A DNA stretch of 64,000 bases from Pedobacter chitinilyticus (GCF_003313385.1 NZ_QMHN01000001.1:1414097-1478096), one strand, 5' to 3'. Counted from the stretch's first letter, positions 44,447-53,872 are shown. Notes: generated from the sequence alone by a model not told the origin. Made by a program: numbers and translations.

Positions 44447-46555
44447 ATGGAAGGCAAAGGATACATACAAGGGTTAAAAAGTAGAAGGATTTTACTGCTT
44501 AGTTTACAAGGCCTAGCTTTAAGTTTGGGCATTGCATTGCTGGTGGGTAGTTTACTTTATTATTTTCTCGGTACGGGCTACTGGACTTACCTCACTGCTT
44601 TTGTGTTATCAGTAGTAGTATTTTTAGTGATTCATCCACTATGGAAAATCAACGAGCAACATATTACACGCCACCTTGATAGTCAATTCCCTGAACTGGA
44701 AGATAGCAGTGGTCTACTGCTAAAACCACAAGATCAATTAGGTACTTTGCAACGCTTACAAGCTCAAAAAATACTTCTGCTATTGCCTAAGAAGAACATT
44801 TTCAACGATCTGCAACTCAAAAATTGGATCAGTTTTGCGTGTTTAATGATTGGACTAAGCTGCTACTTGTTCATTCCTCCAACAAGGTTCCACTCAGCTA
44901 CTGACCAACTTGAAACAAATAACATCAACATCCGCAAGGAAGAAAAGATACTACCGCAAATTTCGAGTTACTCGGTTGAAATTACCCCACCAAGCTATAC
45001 TGGCAAATCTCGTAGGGAACAAAACCAGTTTTACCTTAAGGCCGAATTAGACGCCGAAGTGGTTTGGCACATCCAAACGAATAAAGCCATTCGTCATTTC
45101 CATGTGTTTTTTAATGAGGTGGAAAAGGTCACGTTAAAACCCTTGAACCAAGATTCCACTTTATGGAGTTTCTCTAGAAAACTGGACAAGCAAGGTTTTT
45201 ACCAACTGGAATTAGACGGCAAGAAATCTGACCTTTACCAAATTGAAGTTATTCCAGATTATCCCGTAAAAATCAACATCACGCAACCAAAACCGCAGCA
45301 TACCATTGATATTGGTCAGCCGATGCAAATCAATATTAAAGCGCAATTGAGTGACGATTATGGCATCACTAGCGCTTATATTTCTGCCACCATGGCCAGC
45401 GGCAAAGGCGAAAGTGTAAGCTTTACGGAAAAGCGCTTGCAGTTTGATGCTTCCTTTGCCAATCGTAAAAGTATCGCCCTTCAAAAATCAATCGACCTGC
45501 GAAGCTTGGGCATGAAACCAGGAGACGAATTGTATTTCTTTATCCAAGCACAGGATAATAAGGGGCAATTGAGCCGTTCTGATGTGTACATGGTGAACAT
45601 TGTAGACACAGCCGAGCTGATGAGCATGGCGGGAATGGCCTCGGGTGTCAATTTAGTGCCAGAGTACTTCAGAAGTCAACGCCAGATTATTTTAGATACC
45701 GAAAAATTGCTAGGCGAACGAACTTCCCTCAGCACAGAGGATTTCAATAAGAAAAGCAACGGCCTGGCCATTGACCAAAAACTCCTTCGATTGCGTTATG
45801 GCAAATTCTTAGGCGAAGAAAATGAAACCTCCATTGGTGGCGATCATGAAGATCACGACGAGCATGATGGACACGACCACGGAGAGGAAAAGTTTGGCGA
45901 TGTACAAGCCCTAATGGACCGCTACGCCCACAAGCATGACATTGCCGAAGATGCCACCTTTTTTGAACCTGCCATCAAACAACAATTGAAAGCGGTTCTT
46001 AACGAGATGTGGACTTCGGAACTTAAATTAAGGACTTACAAACCCCAAGAAGCACTTCCTTTTGAATACAAAGCGTTACGTTTACTGAAAGACCTACAAC
46101 AAAAATCGAGGGCTTACGTAGCTAAAACGACGGTTAAAACGGCCGCCTTAAAGAATGAAAAAAGGTTAACTGGGGAGCTAGACAAAATTGTGGAACCTCG
46201 ACAAAGTGCACAGTTTGAAAATAAAGACCGTAGCAATGAAGAGCTTCGGATCCTTTTATCTTTATTAAACCTGCACAAAGATGGAAGAGCATTTACCACT
46301 AACGACAAAGCCCTGTTGCAAAGTGCCGAAAGGCAAATTATTGTTGCAGCAGCCAGTCATCCTGAAAGTTATTTGGGTGCGTTAAAAAGTCTGCGGAACT
46401 TGGTGAACACTAAAACACCGCAGGCAAAAGATTTGGAACAGCTTTCTAAAGCCATTTACCAGTTAATCGGTATTCAAAAGGCAAATCCCCAAGCTGAAAT
46501 GGGTGGAAGCGTTAAGAAATTAAGTGATCGTTATTTTAATCATCTTAAAAACTAA
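44447..46555 (+). CDS. DUF4175-like membrane protein
   Basis: 702 residues. Two membrane segments near 14-60 (RILLLSLQGLALSLGIALLVGSLLYYFLG; YLTAFVLSVVVFLVIHPL) and one near 125-145. A periplasmic region of Ig-like strands follows: ISSYSVEITPPSYTGKS, VKINITQPKPQHTIDIGQPMQINIKAQLSDDYGITSAYISATMA and ELYFFIQAQDNKGQLSRSDVYMVNI, typical of DUF4175 proteins of MoxR operons. Residues about 465-485 form a His/Asp/Glu-rich stretch (GGDHEDHDEHDGHDHGEE), which could bind metal. The C-terminus is helical. Family members often exceed 1000 residues, so this is a short form. Same operon as moxR. Confidence 0.8.
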   Translation: MEGKGYIQGLKSRRILLLSLQGLALSLGIALLVGSLLYYFLGTGYWTYLTAFVLSVVVFLVIHPLWKINEQHITRHLDSQFPELEDSSGLLLKPQDQLGTLQRLQAQKILLLLPKKNIFNDLQLKNWISFACLMIGLSCYLFIPPTRFHSATDQLETNNINIRKEEKILPQISSYSVEITPPSYTGKSRREQNQFYLKAELDAEVVWHIQTNKAIRHFHVFFNEVEKVTLKPLNQDSTLWSFSRKLDKQGFYQLELDGKKSDLYQIEVIPDYPVKINITQPKPQHTIDIGQPMQINIKAQLSDDYGITSAYISATMASGKGESVSFTEKRLQFDASFANRKSIALQKSIDLRSLGMKPGDELYFFIQAQDNKGQLSRSDVYMVNIVDTAELMSMAGMASGVNLVPEYFRSQRQIILDTEKLLGERTSLSTEDFNKKSNGLAIDQKLLRLRYGKFLGEENETSIGGDHEDHDEHDGHDHGEEKFGDVQALMDRYAHKHDIAEDATFFEPAIKQQLKAVLNEMWTSELKLRTYKPQEALPFEYKALRLLKDLQQKSRAYVAKTTVKTAALKNEKRLTGELDKIVEPRQSAQFENKDRSNEELRILLSLLNLHKDGRAFTTNDKALLQSAERQIIVAAASHPESYLGALKSLRNLVNTKTPQAKDLEQLSKAIYQLIGIQKANPQAEMGGSVKKLSDRYFNHLKN

Positions 46556-46563
46556 GGACAGCA

Positions 46564-48345
46564 ATGGCATTTAACCTATATATATGGATCGCTTGTTTGC
46601 TGTTGTTATGCCTATTGGTGTATCAGGAAATTAAAAGACCAAACAAACACTGGCTCGGAGCAAGGTTATTCGCCAGCTTATTGGCAGTAGCCATGTTAGC
46701 CTTGTTAATTGTTCCCATAAACGTTAACCAGCAAAGCAAACAGCAACCTACGCAGCTCAACATCATTAGTGCAGGTTACCACGCTGATGGCTTAGCCCAA
46801 ATCCCACATCAAAAATACTTCCTTGAGGAAGCCTTAGCATCAACTTTAAAGCGCAAGGCCAACTTCATTCCCGATTTAGCCTACCATTTAGCGGCGCATC
46901 CCGAAATCAATAACATCGCCGTTTATGGATATGGATTAACTGGCGAACAGTTAAAACAAATCAAAAATATTCCTCTCGAATTTCATCCTGCAGAAAAACC
47001 AAGCGGCGTAATTGCCTGCCATTGGAAAGATGAGTTGAAAGAAGGTGAAACTTTAGTGGTACAGGGCCAATATCGTCACCACAGGTCAAAAGCGGTAAAC
47101 CTTAAACTGATTGGCTTTGGAAAGACTTTAGATTCAACCCAAATCATTGGAAACAGCACGACTAAGTTTTCGTTCCAGCACCAGATCAAACAAAAAGGTC
47201 GGTCGGTTTTACAATTGGTGGCGCTACAAGGCAAAGATACCCTAAGCCAAGAACCCATTCCAGTACAAACCTTAGCCAAAACCTCCTTAAAAATAGTTGT
47301 GTTAGGTTCGTCCCCTGGTTTCGAGTACAATTTCCTTAAAAAATGGCTCTACGAAAACCAATATGCCTTGGCATTGAGAAATCGGATCAGTAAAGACAAA
47401 TACAGCATCGAATTCCTCAACAGAAGTAATATCGACATCAATCGCCTAAGCACGCAATTGCTGCAAAAGGAAGATGTATTGCTATTAGACCAACAGGAGT
47501 TTGAAAGCATATCCGCTTCAGAAAAACAAGCCATCAAACAAGCCGTTGCACAAGGACTGGGTTTGATTATTTTAGCACAAGAACCCAATACCACTGAACC
47601 TTGGCTGAAAAGCTTTAACTTAGCGGCAATTAAAAAGCAGGAGAAAATCAATCAGCTGCAATTGACTTCGTCACCAATAAAACTGGCAGCTCTACCAGAA
47701 CAAGCGCCATTTTCAATAGGAAACCGTCCAGATCAACAGCCCTTGGTTTTAGATGGACCATCAGCCATTGCGGTGCAAAAATTATACGGTAAGGGAAAAA
47801 TAGTTACCACTACCCTTTCCAACAGCTATCAATGGCGCTTAACAGGCAACCAACAAGACTATGCCTTATATTGGAGTAGCTTGCTTGAAGCTGCCGCCCG
47901 TAACACAGCACCAAACTATTTACTTCAAACCGAAAGTAATATCCCTAGGGACATGAGCAAACTTAACTTTAGTTTGTCCACACCTAGCGCTACTATTCCA
48001 GCAATCACTAACCAACAACAAAGCTTGAGCAGCCAACAAAACATGCTGTTCAGCAATCGTTGGCAATTCCAATACTGGCCATTACAATCAGGCTGGCATC
48101 AAGTTGCAGTTGATGGTCAAAAGCAGCACTTTTTTGTTTTTGGAAAAGAAAATTGGCAAGCGCTTAGTGCTGATCAACGCATTAAGCAGAATATCGCCTA
48201 CGCCCTATCACATCCATCACCAAAAGTTTTGCCCCAAACGACTATCATCCTTAAAAAAACCATTTCCAAGTGGTGGTTTTTTATAGCTTTTGTATTGGCT
48301 ACTGGTTTTTTGTGGTTCGAAAGCCGCCTTTACAACCAAAATTAG
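46564..48345 (+). CDS. membrane protein of the MoxR operon, GATase-1-like
   Basis: 593 residues. Two N-terminal membrane segments (YIWIACLLLLCLLVYQEI; LFASLLAVAMLALLIVPI) precede a large periplasmic part, and one C-terminal helix (WWFFIAFVLATGFLWFES) follows. The topology resembles membrane proteins with a class-I glutamine-amidotransferase-like domain found in these operons (KTSLKIVVLGSSPGFEYNFLKKWLYENQY; VLLLDQQEFESISASEKQAIKQAVAQGLGLIILAQ). A catalytic Cys is not evident, so it is probably structural. Eight nt after the DUF4175 gene; last gene of the operon. Function unknown. Confidence 0.75.
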   Translation: MAFNLYIWIACLLLLCLLVYQEIKRPNKHWLGARLFASLLAVAMLALLIVPINVNQQSKQQPTQLNIISAGYHADGLAQIPHQKYFLEEALASTLKRKANFIPDLAYHLAAHPEINNIAVYGYGLTGEQLKQIKNIPLEFHPAEKPSGVIACHWKDELKEGETLVVQGQYRHHRSKAVNLKLIGFGKTLDSTQIIGNSTTKFSFQHQIKQKGRSVLQLVALQGKDTLSQEPIPVQTLAKTSLKIVVLGSSPGFEYNFLKKWLYENQYALALRNRISKDKYSIEFLNRSNIDINRLSTQLLQKEDVLLLDQQEFESISASEKQAIKQAVAQGLGLIILAQEPNTTEPWLKSFNLAAIKKQEKINQLQLTSSPIKLAALPEQAPFSIGNRPDQQPLVLDGPSAIAVQKLYGKGKIVTTTLSNSYQWRLTGNQQDYALYWSSLLEAAARNTAPNYLLQTESNIPRDMSKLNFSLSTPSATIPAITNQQQSLSSQQNMLFSNRWQFQYWPLQSGWHQVAVDGQKQHFFVFGKENWQALSADQRIKQNIAYALSHPSPKVLPQTTIILKKTISKWWFFIAFVLATGFLWFESRLYNQN

Positions 48346-48433
48346 CTTTGAAACTAAAATGTTATACTTTGTATAGGGCAAGTGTTTATCCATTTGAGTA
48401 ATTTGGTTTATTAATCACCTAAACCGAACCACT

Positions 48434-50068
48434 TTGAAAAGAAAAGATTTCCTTTATCTATCCGGAATGGGAATGGGTGCCTTGGTACTCCCCGATTTAT
48501 CTGCGTATGCAATGCCGATAGACCCTGAGCAGGCACTGGTCCGAGTAGATCCAAAAATTAAAAAAGAACTGGCCGATGTGGCGCTGAATGCTGCCAAATC
48601 AAAAGGTGCTTCCTATGCTGATGTTCGTATTGGCAGGTATCTGAACCAATTTGTAGCCACTCGCGAAAAAAGAGTACAAGGCGTTGCCAATACCGAATCG
48701 TACGGCGTTGGTATCCGCGTGATTGTAAATGGCTGTTGGGGATTTGCCGCTACCAACAAAGTAACCAAAGACGGCATTGCCAAAGCAGCCGAACAAGCCG
48801 TGGCTGTGGCCAAAGCCAATGCGCAAATACAAGGCGAACCTGTACAGCTAGCCCCTCAAAAAGGTTTTGGCGAAGTAAGTTGGAAAACCCCCATCGAAAT
48901 CAACGCTTTTGAAGTTCCTGTAAAAGAAAAGGTAGATTTACTACTCAACGTAAACGACATTGCCATGCAAAACGGTGCTAGCTTTGTCAATTCGGCCATC
49001 TTTGCAGTAAACGAGCAAAAATATTTCGCTTCTACCGATGGTTCTTACATCGATCAGGATGTACACCGTATTTATCCAACCTTTAACGTTACCCGTATTG
49101 ATAGGGCTTCTGGTCAGTTCAAAACCCGTAACTCCCTAAGTTCGCCAATGGGCATGGGCTACGAGTACATGAACGCCCGTCCAGAAGATAAAGTAGCAGG
49201 AATCGTGACCCGTTACAAAGGTCGTTACGACATGCTGGAGGATGTAAAATCAGCCGCTAAAGTAGCTTCCGAAAAAGTAACCGCCAAATCGGTAGAACCT
49301 GGAAAATATGATCTGGTACTTGATCCATCACATTTATGGTTAACCATCCACGAATCTGTAGGTCACCCTACCGAACTTGACCGTGTATTAGGTTACGAAG
49401 CCAACTATGCAGGAACCAGCTTCCTAACCTTAGACAAATGGCAATCTAAAAACTTCAAATTTGGCAGCAACAAAGTGAATTTATTTGCTGACAAAACCCA
49501 AGTAGGTTCATTAGGTGCTGTGGGTTACGATGATGAAGGGGTAAAATGTAAAAAATGGGATCTGATTAAAGATGGTGTACTGGTAAACTATCAGGCCATT
49601 AGAGATCAAGCACATATCATCGGGCTAAACGAATCGCAAGGTTGCTGCTATGCTCAAGGTTGGGACGATGTTCAGTTCCAAAGAATGCCTAACGTATCCC
49701 TACAAGCGGGTAAAGAAAAACTAAGCGTTGATGACATGATCAAAAACGTAGAGAAAGGCATTTACATCATTGGCGATGGCAGTTTCTCTATTGACCAACA
49801 ACGCTACAATTTCCAATTTGGTGGACAGATTTTCTACGAGATCAAAAACGGAAAAATTGTAGGCATGCTTAACGATGTGGCTTACCAAGCCAACACGCAA
49901 GAATTCTGGAACTCGTGTACCGATATCTGCGATGAAAGCGATTATCGTTTAGGCGGTTCATTTAACGATGGTAAAGGACAACCATCGCAAAGCAGTGCCG
50001 TTTCGCATGGTAGTGCCACCACCCGTTTTAATGGAGTTAACGTAATTAATACAGCAAGAAAAATATAA
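48434..50068 (+). CDS. TldD-family metalloprotease, paralogue 1, with Tat-like signal
   Basis: 544 residues from a TTG at 48434. The TTG is supported by the export signal it yields, MKRKDFLYLSGMGMGALVLP, and by the same arrangement in the downstream paralogue. The TldD/PmbA fold is recognised from GASYADVRIGRYLNQFVATREKRVQGVANTESYGVGIRVIVNGCWGFAATN and the HExxxH zinc motif H306-E-S-V-G-H311 in LTIHESVGHPTELDRVLGYEANYAGTSFL. In E. coli TldD pairs with TldE/PmbA as a cytoplasmic peptidase. Here a twin-arginine-like leader (KRKDFLYL) suggests a periplasmic enzyme (inference). First of TldD-PmbA-TldD. Confidence 0.93.
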   Translation: MKRKDFLYLSGMGMGALVLPDLSAYAMPIDPEQALVRVDPKIKKELADVALNAAKSKGASYADVRIGRYLNQFVATREKRVQGVANTESYGVGIRVIVNGCWGFAATNKVTKDGIAKAAEQAVAVAKANAQIQGEPVQLAPQKGFGEVSWKTPIEINAFEVPVKEKVDLLLNVNDIAMQNGASFVNSAIFAVNEQKYFASTDGSYIDQDVHRIYPTFNVTRIDRASGQFKTRNSLSSPMGMGYEYMNARPEDKVAGIVTRYKGRYDMLEDVKSAAKVASEKVTAKSVEPGKYDLVLDPSHLWLTIHESVGHPTELDRVLGYEANYAGTSFLTLDKWQSKNFKFGSNKVNLFADKTQVGSLGAVGYDDEGVKCKKWDLIKDGVLVNYQAIRDQAHIIGLNESQGCCYAQGWDDVQFQRMPNVSLQAGKEKLSVDDMIKNVEKGIYIIGDGSFSIDQQRYNFQFGGQIFYEIKNGKIVGMLNDVAYQANTQEFWNSCTDICDESDYRLGGSFNDGKGQPSQSSAVSHGSATTRFNGVNVINTARKI

Positions 50069-50069
50069 T

Positions 50070-51386
50070 ATGGCCATATTAAGTAAAGAAGAAGCACAAG
50101 CAATTTTAAAAAAGGTATTGAGCTATGCCAAGGCCGATGCTTGTGAGGTAAGTTTAAATGGCTCTGACGGCGGTAACATCCGCTATGCCAGAAATGCCGT
50201 TTCAACCGCAGGGCAAATAGTTGTGATGAGTTTAGGCGTAAGTGCCACTTTTGGTAAAAAAACAGGAACGGCCACCATTAACGAGTTTGATGATGCCTCC
50301 CTACAAAAAGTAGTAAAAAGAGCCGAAGAGCTGGCCATGTTAGCCCCTGAAAATCCAGAGTACATGCCTCCTTTAGGTCCGCAAACCTTTGCAGAGTCAT
50401 TAACCTACAATGCCAATACCGCAGCCATGACACCTGAAACCAGGGCCGACATGGTTTCCAAAAGCCTTGGGGTTTCCAAAGCTGGAGGTTTAGAAGCCGC
50501 TGGTTTCCTAGAGAACAGCACCCGTTTCAGTTCCATCATGAATTCGAAAGGCCTGTTCGCCTACAACAAAAGCACTAACGTGTCTTTTTCGGTAACCATG
50601 CGTAACAAGCAAGGTACAGGTTCAGGCTATGTAGATCAAGATTTCAATAACTTGAGCAAAATGGATACCCTTGCGTTAACCAAAATTGCTGCAAGCAAAG
50701 CCAACGGATCTGCTGGTGCCAAAGCCATTGAGCCAGGAAAATACACTGTCATTTTAGAACCTTTAGCAGCCAGCGACATGTTAGGCAACATGTTCAGAGG
50801 TTTTGATGCCCGTAGTGCCGACGAAGGTCGTAGCTTTATGAGCAAAAAAGGTGGCGGTACCCGCTTAGGCGAACAGTTGTTTTCTGAAAATGTAAACATC
50901 TATTCTGATCCGCTTAACCCTGAAATCCCAGGCTCTACTTGGAGTGGCGACGGTTTACCTGTCACCAGAACACAATGGGTACAAAATGGCGTGGTTAAAA
51001 ACCTATCGTATTCAAGATACTGGGCTTCACAAAAGAACGTACAACCCCTTCCTTTTAGCCGTAGTTTGGTGATGGAAGGTGGCAACCAATCGTTAGAAGA
51101 CTTGATCAAGAGCACAGAGAAAGGCATTTTAGTCACTCGTTTCTGGTACATCCGTATGGTTGACCCTCAATCGTTATTACTTACAGGACTTACCCGCGAC
51201 GGTACTTTCTACATCGAAAATGGCGAAATCAAATTCCCAATTAAAAACTTTAGGTTCAACGAAAGTCCAGTCATTATGCTGAACAACGTAGAAGCATTGG
51301 GAAAACCGGTACGTACGGGCAGCGGACTTATCCCGCCAATGAAAATTAGAGATTTTACCTTCTCGTCATTATCTGACGCGATATAA
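50070..51386 (+). CDS. TldE/PmbA-family protein
   Basis: 438 residues, one nt after the TldD gene, so cotranslated. Family features: LSYAKADACEVSLNGSDGGNIRYARNAVSTAGQIVVMSLGVSATFGKKTGTATINEFDDASLQKVVKRAEELAML, and no HExxxH motif, as expected for the non-catalytic partner TldE. C-terminal half: YTVILEPLAASDMLGNMFRGFDARSADEGRSFMSKKGGGTRLGEQLFSENVNIYSDPLNPEIPGSTWSGDG. It lacks a signal peptide, unlike both TldD neighbours, which is odd if they act together in the periplasm. It may be carried with a Tat-exported partner, or the pair may work in the cytoplasm. Confidence 0.92.
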   Translation: MAILSKEEAQAILKKVLSYAKADACEVSLNGSDGGNIRYARNAVSTAGQIVVMSLGVSATFGKKTGTATINEFDDASLQKVVKRAEELAMLAPENPEYMPPLGPQTFAESLTYNANTAAMTPETRADMVSKSLGVSKAGGLEAAGFLENSTRFSSIMNSKGLFAYNKSTNVSFSVTMRNKQGTGSGYVDQDFNNLSKMDTLALTKIAASKANGSAGAKAIEPGKYTVILEPLAASDMLGNMFRGFDARSADEGRSFMSKKGGGTRLGEQLFSENVNIYSDPLNPEIPGSTWSGDGLPVTRTQWVQNGVVKNLSYSRYWASQKNVQPLPFSRSLVMEGGNQSLEDLIKSTEKGILVTRFWYIRMVDPQSLLLTGLTRDGTFYIENGEIKFPIKNFRFNESPVIMLNNVEALGKPVRTGSGLIPPMKIRDFTFSSLSDAI

Positions 51387-51395
51387 TTTAAAAAG

Positions 51396-51520
51396 AGGCT
51401 GTTTAAACAAGCATCCGTCATTTCGACGACCTTAGTAGGAGAAATCTAACGAGTAGCTAGATTGCTTACTCCACTTTGTTTCGTTTCGAGATGACGGATT
51501 TTAATCCGTTTAAACAGCCT
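51396..51520. repeat. terminator-like stem with a REP-like palindrome in its loop
   Basis: Outer arms AGGCTGTTTAAAC (51396-51408) and GTTTAAACAGCCT (51508-51520) are perfect inverted repeats, flanked by AAAAG and TTTG like a terminator. Inside lies a REP-like palindrome, CATCCGTCATTTCGAC to TCGAGATGACGGAT (51412-51499). The element separates PmbA from the second TldD and reaches into the over-extended frame of the latter. Confidence 0.75.
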
Positions 51521-51544
51521 TTGCTATTTCAAAAACTAGAAATC

Positions 51545-53185
51545 TTGAAAAGAAGAGACTTTTTATACCTTACAGGCATGACTGCTGGAGCCTCTATGGC
51601 CGCTAGCGTTCCTGTGTTTGGCAAGATCATTTCCGTAGAGGAAGCGCTCACGCCTGTGGATGTGGCCCTAAAAAAGCGACTAGCAGATGTGGCACTAAAC
51701 GCCGCCAAAGCAAATGGTGCCAGTTATGCCGATGTGCGCATTGGACGTTACCTTAACCAAGTGATCGCTACCCGCGAAAAAAGGGTCGACAATATTGCCA
51801 ATACCGAATCGTACGGCATGGGCATTAGGGTATTGGCCAATGGGGCTTGGGGCTTTGCCGCCACCAACAACTTGGATAACGACAGTATTGCCAAAGCCGC
51901 TAAAATGGCCGCAGCCATTGCCAAAGGAAATGCCAAACTGATGGACGAACCCGTGCAACTGGCCCCACAAAAAGGTTACGGACAAGTCTCATGGAAAACC
52001 CCTATCCTAACCAACGCTTTTGAAGTGCCTATTGCCGACAAGGTAGATTTACTGCTTAATGTAAACAACGAAGCCCTTAAAGGAGGTGCAAAATACATCA
52101 ACAGCAACCTGTTTATGGTGAACGAACAAAAGTATTTTGCTTCTACTGATGGCTCTTACATTGATCAGGACATTCACCGCATTTGGCCTACCTTTACCCT
52201 TACCAAAATAGATGCAGCAGCTGGAAAGTTTGAAACTCGCAACGCTTTAAGTGCGCCAATGGGCATGGGTTTTGAATACATGCAACCGTTGGATAGCGAA
52301 AAGATCAAAGGTGGCCCCGTAACAATGTACAAAAAACGTTACGACATGCTGGAAGATGTACGTGAAGCGGCTGTACACGTAGATGAAAAACTGAAAGCCA
52401 AACCTGTGGCGCCAGGCAAATATGATTTGGTACTGGATCCTACACATCTTTTCCTTACCATTCACGAATCTGTAGGACACCCTACCGAATTAGACCGTGT
52501 ATTGGGTTACGAAGCCAATTATGCGGGGACCAGTTTCTTGACCTTGGATAAATGGGAAAGCAAGAAATTCAACTTTGGCAGCAAGGAAGTAAATATTGTG
52601 GCCGATAAATTAGAAGCGGGATCGTTAGGTGCCGTGGGTTACGATGACGAAGGCGTGAAATGTGGTGATTGGGATATCATTAAAGATGGCATCTTAGTCA
52701 ACTATCAAACCATCAGAGATCAAGCACATATTTTAGGTTTAAAAGCATCGCAAGGTTGCTGCTATGCCGATAGCTGGGACAGTATCCAATTCCAAAGAAT
52801 GCCAAACGTATCGCTACAAGCAGGCAAAGCGCCTTTATCGGCTGCCGATATGGTGAAAAACGTAGAGAAAGGCATTTACATGTTTGGTAGAAACTCCTAC
52901 TCTATCGATCAACAACGTTACAACTTCCAGTTCAGTGCACAATTGGCTTACGAAATTAAGGAAGGCAAAATTGTGGGCATGTTTAAAGACGCCGCCTACC
53001 AAGCCAACACCCAAGAGTTTTGGAACTCCTGTGTACAGCGTTGCGATCAAAGTGACTACCGTTTGGGTGGTACTTTTTCAGATGGGAAGGGACAACCGAG
53101 CCAATCCAGTGCGGTATCACATGGCAGTCCAACCACTCGTTTCAACGGGGTAAATGTGATTAATACAGGGAGAAAGTTGGGATAA
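51545..53185 (+). CDS. TldD-family metalloprotease, paralogue 2, with Tat signal
   Basis: 546 residues from the TTG at 51545. The open frame continues upstream to 51476, but that stretch is repeat sequence; the TTG gives MKRRDFLYLTGMTAGASMAA, a clear twin-arginine signal (KRRDFLYL), and aligns with the TTG start of paralogue 1. The body is closely similar to paralogue 1 throughout: GASYADVRIGRYLNQVIATREKRV, IHESVGHPTELDRVLGYEANYAGTSFLTLDKWESKKF and YDDEGVKC, with HExxxH intact. Probably a recent tandem duplication around the PmbA gene. Likely an exported zinc peptidase; substrate unknown. Confidence 0.93.
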   Translation: MKRRDFLYLTGMTAGASMAASVPVFGKIISVEEALTPVDVALKKRLADVALNAAKANGASYADVRIGRYLNQVIATREKRVDNIANTESYGMGIRVLANGAWGFAATNNLDNDSIAKAAKMAAAIAKGNAKLMDEPVQLAPQKGYGQVSWKTPILTNAFEVPIADKVDLLLNVNNEALKGGAKYINSNLFMVNEQKYFASTDGSYIDQDIHRIWPTFTLTKIDAAAGKFETRNALSAPMGMGFEYMQPLDSEKIKGGPVTMYKKRYDMLEDVREAAVHVDEKLKAKPVAPGKYDLVLDPTHLFLTIHESVGHPTELDRVLGYEANYAGTSFLTLDKWESKKFNFGSKEVNIVADKLEAGSLGAVGYDDEGVKCGDWDIIKDGILVNYQTIRDQAHILGLKASQGCCYADSWDSIQFQRMPNVSLQAGKAPLSAADMVKNVEKGIYMFGRNSYSIDQQRYNFQFSAQLAYEIKEGKIVGMFKDAAYQANTQEFWNSCVQRCDQSDYRLGGTFSDGKGQPSQSSAVSHGSPTTRFNGVNVINTGRKLG

Positions 53186-53186
53186 A

Positions 53187-53449
53187 TAGTAGCTAGGAGT
53201 TAGTGGTTAGTGGTTAGTGGTTAGTGGTTAGTGGTTAGTGGTTAGTGGTTAGTGAAAATAACTAATTCCTGATTCCTAACTCCTAACTCCTAATTCCTAG
53301 TTCCTAACTACTAATCCCTAACTCCTAACCCCTAGTTCCTAGTTCCTAATTACTAATCCCTAGCCTCCTATTTTCACATTTTATTTGTACATTTGTACCC
53401 TAGTAGCAGTAATTACCAAATACTAATCACTAGTTACTAACCACTAAAA
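53187..53449. repeat. heptamer tandem repeat and low-complexity spacer before tmRNA
   Basis: TAGTGGT occurs seven times in tandem at 53201-53249, followed by a partial copy. After it comes a long run of CTAATTCCTA/ACTCCTA-type degenerate units to about 53370, then the likely tmRNA promoter area with TACATTTG at 53388-53395 (a perfect -7 box without a good -33 box). Confidence 0.8.
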
Positions 53450-53816
53450 GGGGCTGTTCCTGGATTTGACAGGGTGGCGCTGAATATGTAAGCATGCAGT
53501 GCGTTGTACGGAGAGCACTTTAAAGAGAACGTTCAAAACAATAATTGGCGAAAATAACTACGCCTTAGCTGCTTAATTTAGAATTAAGAAAGCTTTTGTC
53601 TCGCTAACTGCCGCATAGTTAGGTTAGCATCAGAGGCATCGAAATAACCATGCTAGCTTTTGTAGAGGTACGATGCAATCGCGAAATAAAGTATCTAAGG
53701 ATGTTGTCAAGGTCGGTTTCCAGCCCGACGCATCTCTAAAACCAATTGGAAAATAAGCACGTAGAAAGCATAATTTATCACACAACTGGACAAGGGTTCG
53801 ACTCCCTTCAGCTCCA
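53450..53816 (+). ncRNA. ssrA: transfer-messenger RNA (tmRNA)
   Basis: 367-nt one-piece tmRNA. 5' end GGGGCTGTTCCTGGATTTGACAGG pairs through GGGGCTG with CAGCTCC at 53809-53815. The T-arm GGGTTCGACTCCC precedes the 3' end; the discriminator is A and CCA is not encoded. The tag ORF at 53547-53576 reads GGC GAA AAT AAC TAC GCC TTA GCT GCT TAA, giving the proteolysis tag GENNYALAA. It rescues ribosomes stalled on broken mRNA together with SmpB. A terminator follows at once. Its 3' end is duplicated 1.6 kb downstream. Confidence 0.97.
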
Positions 53817-53860
53817 CAAAAAAAATCCTCATCAAATAGATGGGGATTTTTTGTTTTGGT
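53805..53860 (+). repeat. att-like direct repeat, left copy (tmRNA 3' end plus terminator)
   Basis: CCTTCAGCTCCACA followed by the tmRNA terminator and TTGTTTTGGT. A copy with one substitution and one missing A lies at 55441-55495. The following TTGGTTGGTG palindrome also has a relative after the right copy. The repeated part includes the last 12 nt of tmRNA. Confidence 0.75.
53822..53852 (+). terminator. tmRNA terminator
   Basis: Stem AAAATCCTCATC / GATGGGGATTTT (one T-G pair), loop AAATA, ending in a T-run. Directly behind the mature 3' end. Confidence 0.9.
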
Positions 53861-53872
53861 AGTTTAATATTG

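Noticed and set aside
51476..51544. N-terminal extension of the second TldD protein
   Set aside because: The extra codons come from the REP-like element, and the TTG at 51545 gives a proper twin-arginine signal aligned with paralogue 1.
53201..53370. Regularly spaced repeats that might be a CRISPR array
   Set aside because: The units are 7-bp tandem copies without spacers, and no cas genes are nearby.
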